A DNA stretch of 64,000 nt, taken from the NCBI GenBank assembly GCA_014529385.2, contig CM043962.1, forward strand, positions 44,275,598 through 44,339,597, given 5' to 3'. The position numbers and the translations under genes were made by a program. Numbering within the stretch: the stretch's first letter is position 1; every line of letters starts with the position of its first letter. The notes under the pieces are model-generated. The model was given only the letters and a program-made list of their open reading frames with translations. It was not told the origin of the DNA and did no database searches. Of this stretch, positions 42,092-54,667 are shown in pieces. This DNA is from Adiantum capillus-veneris. Its lineage: Eukaryota > Streptophyta > Polypodiopsida > Polypodiales > Pteridaceae.

Positions 42092-45000
42092 CTACCCTAC
42101 ACCTAACTGCTTGCAAAAATGCGCAAAGCTCTCTGAGGGAAGTCCTTTTGTAAGTAGATCATCAGAATTTTCTGTGGTGTGAACTTTGACAAGCTGAAGT
42201 TGCTTATCCTCGAGCATTTCCCTGATGAAATGATACTTCACATCCACATGCTTTGTCTTTGAGTGATAAACTGGATTGCGAGCCAATTGTATAGCGCTTT
42301 GACTATCACAATATAACACAGGCATCTCTTCTTTGATTCCCAAATCTGTTACTAGTCGATTAAGCCAAATTGATTCTTTGCATGCCTCTGATGCTGCAAC
42401 ATATTCAGCCTCTGTAGTAGACTAAGTAACACAATCTTGTAATCTAGAACGCCATGATACTGCTCCACCAGTCAATGTAAAGACATACCCTGACGTAGAC
42501 CTTCGGTTGTCTAAGTCACCTGCATAATCTGAGTCTGTAAAACCCTTTACACTTAGCTCCTGACTCCCATAGCATATACGCATACTCTTTGTAGCTTTCA
42601 GGTATCTCAATATTTCTTTCACTGCTTCCCAATGTTTCTTGCCTGTGTTTGACATGTATTGACTTACTACTCCCACTGCAAATGCAATGTCTGGGCGAGT
42701 AGCAATCATTGCATACATCAAACTACCCACTGCAGACGCATATGGAATCTTATCCATTTCAGCCTGTTCTTCCTCAGACACAGAACAATCTTGTTTGCTA
42801 AGTTTCACATATGGTGGCAATGGAACACTCAGTGCCTTTCCCTTCTCCATATTGAAACGTTGCAAAACCCTGTCAATATACTCTGTTTGAGATAACCAAA
42901 TCAACTTCTTTGATCTGTCTCTCTCAATGCGCATACCAAGTATATGACTTGCCTCACCCATGTCTTTCATGTCAAACGATTTTTCCATCTTTGACTTCGA
43001 AGCTGAAATTTCTTCCAAGTGCTTGCCAGCAATCAACATGTCATCCGCATACAAAATAAGGATCAACCAACTACCATCCTTAGCCTTCTTTGTATATAGA
43101 CAGTGATCGAACTCACTACGTTTGTAGCCTTGAGAAAGCATAAACTTGTGGAATTTATGGTACCATGCCCTCGGTGATTGTTTTAAGCCATAAAGACTCT
43201 TTAACAGCTGGCATACCCAATTTTCCTTGCCTTTCTCAACAAACCCTTCTGGATGCTGCATGTAAATTTCCACATCTAAATCACCATGCAAGAACGCTAT
43301 CTTGACATCCATTTGGTGCAACACCAAATCTAATATGGCAACCAATGCAAGAAAGCATCTCAATGTAGTCATCTTGACCACCGGAGACAAGACTTCATCA
43401 AAGTCAATGCCTTGTTCTTGCTTAAAGCCCTTGGCAACAAGCCTTGCTTTGTACTTTGACTGACTATCATGAGCGGTGATCTTATACCTGTAAACCCATT
43501 TACAAGGTAGAGCCTTTTTGCCCTGTGGTAATTTAACTAGCTTCCATGTCTTGTTTTTATGCAGAGCTATCATCTCTGACTGCATGGCCAATTGCCAATT
43601 CCCGGAGTCCTTCATTTGCACTGCTTCCTTCTAACATGAAGGCTCATTGCAATCAGTCAACATGACATAGTTCATAGATGGAACAAACCTATCAGGAGGT
43701 CGTGTGACACGTCCAGATCTACGCACAATAGGTGGCTCAGGCTCAGCCACAACCTGTGGTTCCACTCTATCCTGTCCTTGCTCCTCTTGAGCCCTGACAT
43801 TTTGTCTTGCACGTGCAGGTCCATCTTCTTGGAAGACAATTCTTCTAATCTCCTCAACCCTCTCTGGTTTAGAATGATATTTGAATTCATTAAAGTGAAC
43901 ATCATTGCTGCGGACAACCTTTCTGGATTCGGGATCCCAAAGTCTGTACCCCATCTCACCAGAATTACCATAGCCTAGAAAGATGCACTTTCTACTCTTT
44001 GGCTCAAGTTTGTTCCTAAATTCCTTTGGAACGTGAGTATCTGTCTCACAGCAAAAGACTTTGAGATGCTTGTATGAGGGCATTTTGCCTGACCATACCA
44101 TCTCTGGCACTGAATCCTTCTGCAAAACCTTGCTAGGAGATCTATTTACAAGATGAACAGCTGTTGATACAGCTTCAGCCCAAAACCCATTTGGTAGCTG
44201 TGCATTAGACAACATACTTCTGACCTTCTCTTGTACGGTCCTATTCATCCTCTCAGCAAAACCATTTTGAGGAGGATTGTAAGGAGCAGTAAGTTCACGT
44301 TTTATACCTTTTGACTCACAAAAGTCCTGAAAGGCCTTTGAAACATACTCTCCACCATTGTAAGTGCGTAAGCATTTAAGGTTCTTGCCACTCTGATTCT
44401 CCACAAGTGTCACAAACGTTTTGAAAACACTAAACGCTTCATCCTTGTGCTTGAGAAAGTAAACCCATACTTTCCTCGCGTAATCATCTATAAAGGTCAT
44501 AAAGTAAGAAGCTCCCCCTAGAGATAGGTTAGGCATAGGTCCACACAAATCACTATGAACAAGTGCCAACTGTGTATCTCTTCTACTGCTTCTATGCTTA
44601 TGTGGTTGTTGTGTTTGCTTACCATACAGACAATGTTCACAGAATTCAAAATCATTAAATGAAAAGCCAGGCAAATAACCAGAACGAGACAAGATTTCCA
44701 TTCCCTTCTTGGACATATGTCCTAACCGGCTATGCCACAAAGAAACGTTCGGCTGCTCGATTACATTGATTACATTTTTAGAGACATTTGATACATAAAT
44801 CATGTAAAGTCCTCCAGACTTTACTCCATGTGCTACTGTCATAGAACCCTTGGATATCTTCCACATGTTCTGTCCAAAAGTGGTGACGTAGCCAACATCA
44901 TCAAGTAAACTTGTGGTGATCAAGCTCTTCGTAATTGCGGGAACATGTCTCACATTCTTCAGCGTGAAAGAAGAGCCATTCTAAAACTTCAATTGAACAT

Positions 45001-46067
45001 CTCCAACACCTAAGAACTCACATGTCTGCCCATTACCTAGCCGAACATGATCTTTAGTGGTCACATAAGAGGTAAACCACTCCTTGTTTGGAGACACATG
45101 AAGTGATGCCCCTGAGTCTATAATCCAGTCAGTCAGTGCATTTCCATCAGATGCTGTAAGAAGAGCCGAGTCCATTGTATTCTTCAAGAAGTAGATGTCT
45201 CCTGACACTAGACTATCATCCTCTGCAACAGTGTTTGTCACATTTATTTCTTGAATCTTCACTGAGGACTTGTTCTTCTCACCGTGGTCTTCAGCTTTCT
45301 CTTTGCCTTTTTCTGCTTTCCATTCTCTGCAGTCTCTTTTCATGTGACCCTTCTTGCCACAATGGTAGCATTCTATGTCACTCTTGCCTTTAGCACTGCG
45401 GGACTTGCTACGAGACTGATTCCTCTTTCCACCTTTGTACTTTTCTTTGGTCCTTCCCCTGACAACTAAGGCTGTTCCTTTGCCTTTGTCCATTGTCTTT
45501 CTATTGGTTTCTTCAGTAAGCAGACTTCCTTCTACACCTGCTATGTTCAAACCATCTGGAGGTGCAGAATTACTCAAAGCTGTGCGAAAAGTGTCCCAAC
45601 TTTTCGGCAATGTGATAAACAGGAACATAGCTCTAACAGGTTCATCAAACTTGACACCTTGAGCTGACAACTGACTATAGATTGTGTTGAATTCATTCAG
45701 ATGATTGGACATACCCTTCTTTCATCTTCAAGTCAACAAGCTTCTTAAGCCAGTATACCTGTGAAGCTGCACTCTGCTTCTCATAAAGATCACTCAGCTT
45801 TAACCATGCTTGATAAGCCGACATCTCGTCTGCTACATTGAAGTAAACGCTTTCTGCCAAAGTCAGCATAATGGTAGAAAGTGCCAATTCATCCATTTCG
45901 CTCCATTCATCTTCGTCCATATCTTCTGGTTTTATCCCCTTGAGCTTTATAGGTTTTATCTACTTCTTTTGTACCAACACGTGCCAAATCTGCTGCTTCC
46001 ACAATGGGAAATTGGTTCCATCCAGCTTCTTGATATTGTAAAGAGCAGTGTCCTGTGATCCAGCCAT
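42092..46067 (-). pseudogene. Copia-1 gag-pol polyprotein (degenerate)
   Basis: Order from 46067 downward: gag (LDGTNFPLWKQQIWHVL), CCHC knuckle CYHCGKKGHMKRDC near 45360, retropepsin WIIDSGASLHVS near 45115, GAG-pre-integrase WHSRLGHMSKKG, integrase with HSDLCGPM, FIDDYARKVWVYF and FAERMNRTVQEK, RT with MDVKIAFLHGDLD, QSPRAWYHKF and the catalytic YADDMLI, then RNase H ending KHVDVKYHFIREML. The order protease-integrase-RT-RNase H defines Ty1/copia. Breaks: TAG at 45960-45962, a ~5-base deletion near 45715, TAG near 44984, integrase Asp replaced by Tyr (DNGGEY to YNGGEY, 44360-44362), TAG at 43631-43633 and TAG near 42422. Copia-2 keeps several of these residues. Confidence 0.95.
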
Positions 46068-47150
46068 AGCTACGCTTCACAGTGGTTTACTTTCCTGGGA
46101 AAAATTCGGCAGAGTTTCCCCTGTAAACTGACCTCTAAACCAATATCAACCTGTCAAATGAACCAAGAAAGCTTCAGATTCTGCATAAATTTTGGCAGAG
46201 TCTCCTTTGTAAAATGGCTCTGGTGTACTCAAAAACAGACAAAAAAAAAGCTCAAAAAACACTGTTTCTCTGACACTGTAAGCTGTGGGTAAACCTGTCC
46301 TGCACCTGTACTGTTTCTCACTGTCATGTCACTGTCCTGTAAGCATAGACTGCGACAATGCCTCAACGGAAGTAAAGCAAAGATGCAATCCCAACTGTCT
46401 AACTCACAGTCAATACATCCTAGCTGCCTATCTAAGGGTGCTCGAGGGATCGCTCCAAGACCTATATCACCGAAAGGATCTCAACATTCGAGAATCCCCC
46501 AGCTGAATAAAACCTCACTCGACCCTCAACAAAGGCTGCAGTAAATCTGACAGTACATAGACTTCCCACAAAGTCATACATCCACAAATTTCCCACTATA
46601 TGCTGTAACCGCTGCGGCGGTTGTTTGCTGCTTGACTCACAGCCAGCAAACCCTCAACAGACTTACATCATCTCTGACAATACATCCCATGTGGAAGTAA
46701 CTGCAATGTTAGGATGAAATTTGGAATATCGAGCAGCAAACACAAGCTACCTGATGAACTAGTGGATGTCGCCTACAGTCTGTTTGTAGATGCGCCCGTG
46801 TCGTATGTGACACGCCTCCAAGAACTGTGAGCCGTCCTTCGATGTGTAGACAACCACAAATCAGCACTCTGGGAGTGCCGATATCCTCAGCACCTGCAGT
46901 CGTAGGCCGAAAACCCCAAATTTGCAGAGTCGGATCTGCACCCGCTGAGACCACGTAGTCGAAAATGGAGTGCGCAGACCGTTGTCGAAGCCGAACGGTG
47001 GCCGAGATGACCTCAGAATGAAATTTTGACAACGGTGACCGAGATGACCTCAGAACGAGATTTGCGGCCGTGTCTTCGCCTATCGAATTTCACTCCAATC
47101 TGAGTTGGTGACTCTAGCCTCCTGCAGTGCTGCCTCGAGCCTCGATCTGA
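46068..47150 (-). mobile_element. Copia-1 5' leader
   Basis: ~1.08 kb untranslated leader between the primer site and gag, closely matching 57074-58120 of copia-2. Open frames here are short and not shared. Confidence 0.8.
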
Positions 47151-47162
47151 GCTCTGATACCA
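47151..47162 (-). promoter_or_regulatory. Copia-1 primer-binding site
   Basis: The minus strand reads TGGTATCAGAGC two bases after the LTR end; it is the initiator-Met tRNA class. Confidence 0.95.
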
Positions 47163-47164
47163 AT

Positions 47165-47356
47165 TGAAGGAGTACGAGCGGAAGTGCGACGCGAGAGAGA
47201 GTGCGAGAAGAAGAGCACGACGATATGGTGAACTCGCTCTACTGTGATGTGTAGAGCATAGTGAGTTCTTATTAGGTTTTTATAAAAGAATATGTGTACA
47301 TACCTGGCGGCCCGCCCACTTACCTGGGCGACCACATTGGGCTTTATACCCCAACA
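47165..47356 (-). mobile_element. Copia-1 5' LTR
   Basis: 192 bases, matching 41811-42002 with a few substitutions. Confidence 0.95.
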
Positions 47357-47361
47357 CCAAG
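47357..47361. other. Target-site duplication CTTGG (with 62327-62331)
   Basis: CCAAG here is the complement of CTTGG beside the copia-2 3' LTR. The two lie on different elements, as expected after an inversion between them. Confidence 0.9.
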
Positions 47362-50300
47362 GTAGTGCAACCCAAGACCCAAATATAGCGGCTAGCGACT
47401 CTTCCTTTGACTACGATATTATGGAAGAGCATCTTACACAAAGCCCCGGGGGAACAAATGAAACCGTGCCTAGCTGGGCCCAACAACCTGGAACTAGTGT
47501 TTTTCGCCGTTTGATGGAAACTTTTAGTAGAGCTACGCGCTCTGAACCTACGGCTAGTGAAGTGAACGAAGGGGGTGGGGAAGTAGAATCACCATTCACA
47601 TCTCCTATAGACCCCACACTCCCTCAGAGTGTCCATGTGGACATTCTACCTACCTCATTTAATGAGGGCCCTACCGAGCTACCACCTTCCAAAGTCGCCT
47701 CTAAGGTAGCGGTGACTAAAAGTCAAAACACGGGAAGCAACATTGCATCCACCTCACGGAAACCCTCTAGTACACCAAGTTTGGACGGGGTATTTCTCAA
47801 TGAAAATTGGGAATATGACCTACACATGGAGACTTTGACCGACCTATACATGGGCTACACATACCATGTGGGTTGGTTAGAAGTTGTACAATCTACATCT
47901 AGTGCCACTAGTCTAGAGGAACAACAACACATGATCTGCAATGCCATCCATAGGATTATCCAGTCCGAGAGGCAAAATCGAGAAAAAACATACCTTCGAC
48001 GGGTCCTATGCGATTTTTAGACACGGGCAAAGGGAAACAACCCACTCTATCACAAATGGAGACTCCTGCAGTGAGTCCCATCGATCCCCCATATGTTGTT
48101 TCGCCAGGGGTCTCAATGTTATCTGAGCCCACAAGTGATAGCTTTACTTTTCCAAGTCTAGCTCATCTTTCCATTGATGACACCACGGCTACCATGCCTA
48201 CCCCAATGATGGGCATGCCAAGAAACACGCCATGGACCTCGTTTGTTAGTAAAGCACCGCTACATGGTAGCTCAATGCCTGCAACAGTACCTACAAGTGT
48301 GTACCAATCGTATGCACCTATGGCTCACACTCATGTAGTCCCTACCCCTCCCATTGTTTCAACTACCTATGCTCCACAACCACAATACACAAGTTCTTAT
48401 TTCCATGGGACTATACCGGCTAGCATTAGCATGTCACATCCGACGTCTGCTATGCCTAGGGCCACTCATATGAACTATGGACCACCACATGGCACAACAT
48501 CGTACCCAACGTGGAACCCAAGGGCTTCCTATGCGCCAAGCCCAATGCCAATACCTACTCCACATGTAGTCTCTGGAGCACCTTCACCCACGGTGCTTGC
48601 TCACTTAGGTGACTTGGCAACATTTGCTCAAGTTATAGGTCGATCTATTTCTGAGAATATGCGTAACGCTCTTGATAGAGAGCCTAAAAGTAAGGCAGTA
48701 CAAATAGCCAAGCTCACACAAAAATTTAGTGGAGACGGGGATGTGAGAAAGCATATCGAAGTGTTTGAACAAATATGCGATTCTCTAGGAGAACACAATG
48801 ACCTACATAAGAGCATTGCTTTAAGCCTAACCTTAAGTGGAAAGTCTGGGGATTGATATAGAACCCTAAGGGTGAAAGAAAAAACGATTTACCCTACTCT
48901 TAGGAGACTGTTCTTAAAAGAATACATACGAGAGGGAGTGCTTTGGGGTGTAGCCTCTCAGCTCTAGAAAGCCCAACGAGAGGAAGGAGAGTCGGTGAGA
49001 GACTTTATAAGTCGCTTGAAGCATTTGAATTCTCGTTGTAATCCAAATGAGCACTTCAACAATAACCAGTTGCTTGATAGATTCATTAGGGGGTTACGAC
49101 ATGAGGATATCTACAATGGCCTAGTCATTAGAGGTATCACCACTTGGGAAGCAGTCACCACCAATGCGATCCAATTGGAGGATAATTCAATGATTCAAGG
49201 AGAAAGAGTGTCTGTTGAGCCTAAATCTATTAGCTCGCAAGCATCAGGACATCAGCCAATGACCCTAACGCCTATTACTAAGGAGCCAAAGATATCTGAG
49301 ATGACTTTAGCAGATCTCACCAAGGCTATTCAAAACAATCATATGTATCCAAGAACGGCGCAACAATGGTGCTCAGTATGCTATGGACCTCATAGTACCA
49401 GTGGATGCCCTACTTTTAGAGTAAAATTCAATGGGAACTGCAATGCATGTGGAAGGTATGTCATCAAGCTAAGGATTGCATAGTACTTAAGCGCGCGATG
49501 GCCAATAGACCAACCTTAGCATGGACAGACACACCTCGAGTGCCTGCCTTGATGCCGGCCCCACCTCTTGAACAAACAACACAACACATGGTCCCTAGGG
49601 CCCAAAATGTTGTTCAAACAACACCCTTACCACCTCCAGTGCTAGGACCGCAACCACCACATCCGAGAATCACTTCTGTGAATCAAGTGGGTTGTGAGTC
49701 ATCTATTTCTTGTTTGGAAGGCTATGAGGAAGATATAGATCCTAATATCGCCTATGGGATGGATGTGCTTGAAGAAAGTCCACAATACTACATGGAGGAC
49801 TATTGGGGACAAGTCAAACCTGTATATCAAGTAGTTGCTCTTGCGGCAAGAGGCCAAAATATCAATTACACTGCTAAGAGACCACCTCTTCAATGCTATG
49901 AGTGTGGAGGTCCACATCGTGTAGCCGAGTGTCCTATTAGGCTACAAAAGAACGCCACACTAATGCAAACCAATCAAGCGAGCACGTCTACAATGCCGAT
50001 ACTCATGTGTAATCGATGTGGCATAGATCATTTGATTGCCCAATGTCCAAATAATCCAAATGCACCGAAGATCACGCCATTAAACTTGATTAAAGTTACC
50101 GAGGAGCCATCACCAAGTACACTCGTGGTACCAGTAAACGTACTCACACGATCGATGCTCCAAAAACAAAATTATATTCTTGAGGAAAGAGACACGGCAT
50201 CAATTGCCCAATCTCAAAAAAAGAAGAAAACACGAAGAAAGAGATCGCAAAAAGTAGCGAAGTCAGACCCCAGTTCAAAGACCAACATAGGGATTGGTGA

Positions 50301-52380
50301 CGACCCCGTATATATGAACGAAGCTGAAGAAGATTGTGATTCAGGTGAAACCATGGAGACCAAAACGACCACTAACATAGAAACCAACAAGGAAGATCTT
50401 CATGAGCCACAATGGCCAGGATCCAAAAAGAAGATAGGAACTTACCCAAACCCTACAGAGGAGATTGAGCGAGTCAAGCAATTAAGGAGTTTGATAGAAG
50501 ATACCCAAAGGGATCTAGAACCAGCACCTAGGAAGATCCAGATTACAGACACCGTGTTAGCTACGCAACAACAACCTCACCAAGTCCATAGACCCTTGGA
50601 CATACCTAGTGTCATTCAAGAAGAAAGTGACTTAAAGTCATGGGAAAGTGGGCGTACTCACTTCTTGATGGAAAGAATGTTTACAGAGGGACTACCTGAT
50701 CCTATTGAAGAAATGGAGATCCCATCTTCCCCACGTCAAGGGACTCAAGGCCAAAAGGTGCCGTTAAACATTGCCAAATTGATGGATTTCATGTCTTCAG
50801 AAGTTAGAACCACCATCATGTCCAAACTATATAAAGACCCTGAGCTAGTTTCAGCTCTTCGAGCCTTCTTCAATGGAGAACTGAAGTTTGGGCTACCACA
50901 ATTTGCACAGATGGATGGAGCTAGGGAGATGCCAATAGAGGAGGAACACTTAGATCCACAACCCAACCTAGATGAGAACCTTGTTATAGAAATACCTGTT
51001 AACAAGTTGGGACAATACTTTGAGGGTGATGAATCCAATGCGACTATACCAATCACTACTAAGGGATTAACTATGAAGGGAATACTTGATGGTGGCACTG
51101 GGGTTAGCATTGTGACTAAAAATTGCTGGGAAACTATGGGAAGACCTCACCTTGCGACCACAACCATAGTAGTGAAGATGGCCAATGGGTCTATTGTTAA
51201 ACCTATTGGGATGCTAGAAGATCTCAAGATCAAGATCTTTGGACATAAAATAAGGATTACCTTCATTGTTATGGATTTCTCCAAGCACACTATGGCATCG
51301 GAGATGATCTTAGGACGTCCTTTCATGAGGGAAGAAAAAATGGTGCATGACTAGTCTAAAAACCATGTCTACTTGCAGTTCCAAGATTCTGTCATTCGAG
51401 TGGATCTTGTTACGGGTCGAGCACATCCTCTAGGAAACAGGTTTATAATTGATCATAGATCTGACACCACAGTTCACTCGGCCCCATTGTAGTATTGTTT
51501 CACGTGTAAAGCAGACACTGATGTTGGGGAAGATTCTCCTTATATGGATGTACTACCTGGGATGAGTGAGTCGGACAATGTGGATTGGGTCCACCTAACA
51601 GCAACCATAGACACTTGGGGAAACAGGGGGACGACCTGGGTAACACCTAAGGGGGATGAAATGCCTGTACCCTTAAATATGCTAGAAGCAATGCATATAG
51701 CTTCTGACAAGACTCATCCTAATATAACGAAGAAAACATACAAGTGGGTCCCTAAAGCTTCTTTAGTGACCATGGCTAGTACTAAAAAACAGAAGCCTTG
51801 TAAGAAACATACCACTCGCCCCAAGAAATGTAAGAGAACGTGGCGTTGGATCCCTAAACGATTATTGGAAGCCCAAGGCTACTATCGAGGAAATGATCAA
51901 ATTTGGGTGCCAAAACGTAGATTGTGTTCTTACCTGTCACTTGATCCATATGAACCCACTCTTGGAGCTCCAAAACGAATCGACAATCGAGGAAAGGAAA
52001 AAATCATAGAATGCTACACACCCGCTCTAGAGCTAGTCTGGGTACCGAAGAAAGAACGATTTGTTCCACCTAGCTCAGGAAGGGGGGAGTCCCATGAAGC
52101 TTCTAGCTCCTCATGTAATGCATCCATAGAGGTAAAAGCTTCTTCACAGCCTCCACCTACAATAGTGGACCTCCATGAAGCTACAAAGGAATCCACACTT
52201 CCCAGTGTTCAAGAATCACCTGATGAACCACTTCAAGTTCGATCCTGGGAGAGTACCTTACCACCCTTGCAACTTGACGAGGCACCTAAGGTAAGAGAAA
52301 ACTACTGGCAAAAATCCTCACCTATTACCAACTGGAACGATTGGTTTCAAAGGGTGACAAGCTCATTTCAAACAATATGA
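47362..52380 (+). pseudogene. Gypsy-type gag-protease-WVPK polyprotein, main part
   Basis: The first codons continue the frame that starts at 62441 on the minus strand. Domains in order: a variable Ser/Pro-rich N-terminus; a capsid-like retrotransposon gag core at ~48.69-49.15 kb (KFSGDGDVRKHIEVFEQICD, TIYPTLRRLFLKEYIREG); zinc knuckles CSVCYGPHSTSGC, CYECGGPHRVAEC and CNRCGIDHLIAQC plus a frameshifted fourth near 49450; an aspartic protease at ~51.06-51.34 kb (ILDGGTGVSIVTKN, MILGRPFM); and a C-terminal region with four WVPK-like motifs (YKWVPK, WRWIPK, IWVPK, VWVPK) at 51.74-52.06 kb. Breaks: frameshifts near 48010 and 49450, stops at about 48854, 48965, 51352 and 51490. No RT, RNase H or integrase was seen. 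Confidence 0.85.
51544..52380 (+). CDS. WVPK-repeat domain of the gypsy polyprotein
   Basis: A 278-codon open stretch in the same frame as the protease, separated from it only by two TAG codons. It is rich in Lys, Trp and Pro; spaced aromatic motifs K(W/V)(V/I)PK lie at residues ~66, ~100, ~121 and ~160, followed by a Ser/Pro-rich tail ending TSSFQTI and TGA. I know no enzymatic domain with this pattern. It occupies the place where RT would normally follow protease. Confidence 0.55.
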   Translation: MDVLPGMSESDNVDWVHLTATIDTWGNRGTTWVTPKGDEMPVPLNMLEAMHIASDKTHPNITKKTYKWVPKASLVTMASTKKQKPCKKHTTRPKKCKRTWRWIPKRLLEAQGYYRGNDQIWVPKRRLCSYLSLDPYEPTLGAPKRIDNRGKEKIIECYTPALELVWVPKKERFVPPSSGRGESHEASSSSCNASIEVKASSQPPPTIVDLHEATKESTLPSVQESPDEPLQVRSWESTLPPLQLDEAPKVRENYWQKSSPITNWNDWFQRVTSSFQTI

Positions 52381-53980
52381 TCTACCCAAGGAAGGGGGGA
52401 GTGTTTGTTGACAGTCATCATTCACTCATTCTCCTCTCAATCTTAGGGAATGTATATATAAAGCCTTATACTCACAAAAAACAAAAATAATAAAGAGCAA
52501 GAGCAATTAGCAAACGAGTATGCACAATAAAAGTCAAAACATTGACTCAGACCTACACATTCACATCCGGTACATTGAAATAGAAACCTATGCCATAAAA
52601 CACCTTTGATCCTCATCACTCGAGTGATAGAGGGTAGATAGGATTAATACAATAGGAGTGTTTCTGTTTTAGAGTTGAGTGATTAGCAAAGTTCTTTTTT
52701 CCCACTGATGTGCCTCCTAGAGGTATTCCTTGTGTTTCCTAGTGTGTACAGGAGCGTGTTGCTGTGGTTAGGATTTGGACCTTCATGGAATCTTTCTCTC
52801 ATCCACTTCAAATCAAGCGCGACCATCAACACAAACAGGTGTTTCTTGTCCATTAGCATTGCCCCTTATCTTTTTTGCATCCATGTTTGTCTACTTTAAT
52901 TGTGATTGGTAGCATAATATTCAATGCATTTGCTTAGTATCAAACATTTAATTCAATGTAATCTTTTGTCGTAATCACTTGTCTAGGTTTAAAAATCAAG
53001 CAGTCCAACTAAGCTAGTTTGACCAAGATAGGTGTTAGAGATCTTCTCTTAATACCATGGGGAATGCCTTCCTAATAATCAATGGTTACTTAGGTTCTTA
53101 ATCCGATTTAGGCAGCATTGTGTGAAATGTACTAGGGCTTTCTAGTGGGCTTGACCCTGTTGACCTTTAGCTTAAGTATTATAAAGGGAGTTTACTTGTG
53201 TGATGAGCCTGGGGAGGTGTATCAGTGTTATATGACCCCCCAAAGTTACAAAATTAAAATGTTGAAAACGAACAAACAAAAAATAAAAGTGCCACAATGT
53301 AAAATCTTAAGCTGGAAGAGAAATCTCAGCTTGATTGGGTACTTCACTCACATGTATCGCCTATGGTACTAGAGCCCTAGAGGTTCCCAGTGTGGGCGCT
53401 TTTCCTTGAAAAGCAAAAAACCCAAGGCATACAAAATAAGCACACACATTAAAATTAAATCACTGTGAAAAGACTTTGGGGGGTCAAAGAAAAGGTAATC
53501 AGTCAGGCGATGATTTCATGAGAAATTCCTTTTATTGTAGCATAACTACAAGGTCTTCTAGGTATAGCCTCTAGTCAGCCCTCGAACATGAAATACTTGG
53601 CTCTCGCGATTAAACAACTGAATTGACCAGAGAAAATTAAGAAGCTTACCCATGGTATTAATAGTCGATCTCTAGTACCTTTCGACCGTTAAATTAGCGA
53701 CCCCAGACTTGTTTAATTTTTTACCTTTACATCTGTTTATGCATTTGATTATATTGAAATTTAATGTTTATTGCTGACAAATTGTTTAAAATTCTGTTAC
53801 CAAACAATTTGTCTGCCTAAAACTGCATATGCTTTTTAATCGCTTATGAGAATGCAATTAATGTGCCAATGTTGTTTGATTTTGCAGTGACTGAAGAAGG
53901 CTAAGGACATTCATCTCAAATGCTCTTCCACCTCGACGAACGAGCTTCAACTCAATAGCTTCCGAGGACTGAATCTACAT
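52381..53980 (+). mobile_element. 3' non-coding region of the gypsy-type element
   Basis: 1.6 kb without coding sequence. It starts with a polypurine run AAGGAAGGGGGGAG (~52387-52400) followed by TGTTTGTTGACAG and a TATATATAAAG box (~52451), which together look like the start of an LTR. The true polypurine tract (CAGGAAGGGGGGCA, 53981-53994) precedes the annotated LTR. Confidence 0.65.
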
Positions 53981-53994
53981 CAGGAAGGGGGGCA

Positions 53995-54334
53995 TGTTAA
54001 CCCTCACGGCTCACAGACACCCTATCACCTACGACGGACGTTGTAACCTACGACGGACATTGTATTATTTATTTGGTAGAGTCAGGTACCGGGCTTGTCG
54101 GTCCAATAGGAAAAGGGTAAGAGTGATCGCCGATGAGAGGCACACTCTAACTGGAACATTCAAGGGATTAGCTGGCTAAGCATGGGCGCCCAAGTGTGAA
54201 TGGGGCGAGCTCATATAAAAGTCAACTAAACCTAAAATTCACTCATTCTCTTATTTGTGCAAAAGAAGAGTGCTCTTGCTCCATCTCCATCTCCATCTCC
54301 ATCTTCTTCTTCTTCACCTCCTTGTGTGTGTGTC

Positions 54335-54428
<94 letters not shown>

Positions 54429-54667
54429 CGATCGAGCATTACGAAGGCACGACGGCGGCAGCGAAGCGGTTGAGCGCGGCGAAGCGGCGGATCCTTCTTC
54501 TTCGTGGTGAGGAATCCTCCACGAAGCAAGCGTAGAGTGGTGAGTGACACATCATCGCCTTCTTTGAGCTTACTAGTTTAGGCTTGTTGTGTGCTTGGAG
54601 CCATTTGTGGCTCGCACACGGTGTATCGGCAAGTTCCTTGCATTGACACGTGCGATATACACGCACA
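53995..54667 (+). mobile_element. Gypsy-type element 3' LTR
   Basis: TGTTAACCCTCACGG to ..CACGCACA, 673 bases, matching the complement of 63249-63880. It contains a CATCTC run, (GT)n at ~54321-54379 and (GA)n at 54381-54423 whose lengths differ from the other LTR. It is followed by CAAGC (54668-54672), the TSD shared with 63881-63885. Confidence 0.93.

Noticed and set aside
54194-54550. Plus-strand ORFs across the gypsy LTR
   Set aside because: They are repeat translations within the LTR and are not preserved in the partner LTR.
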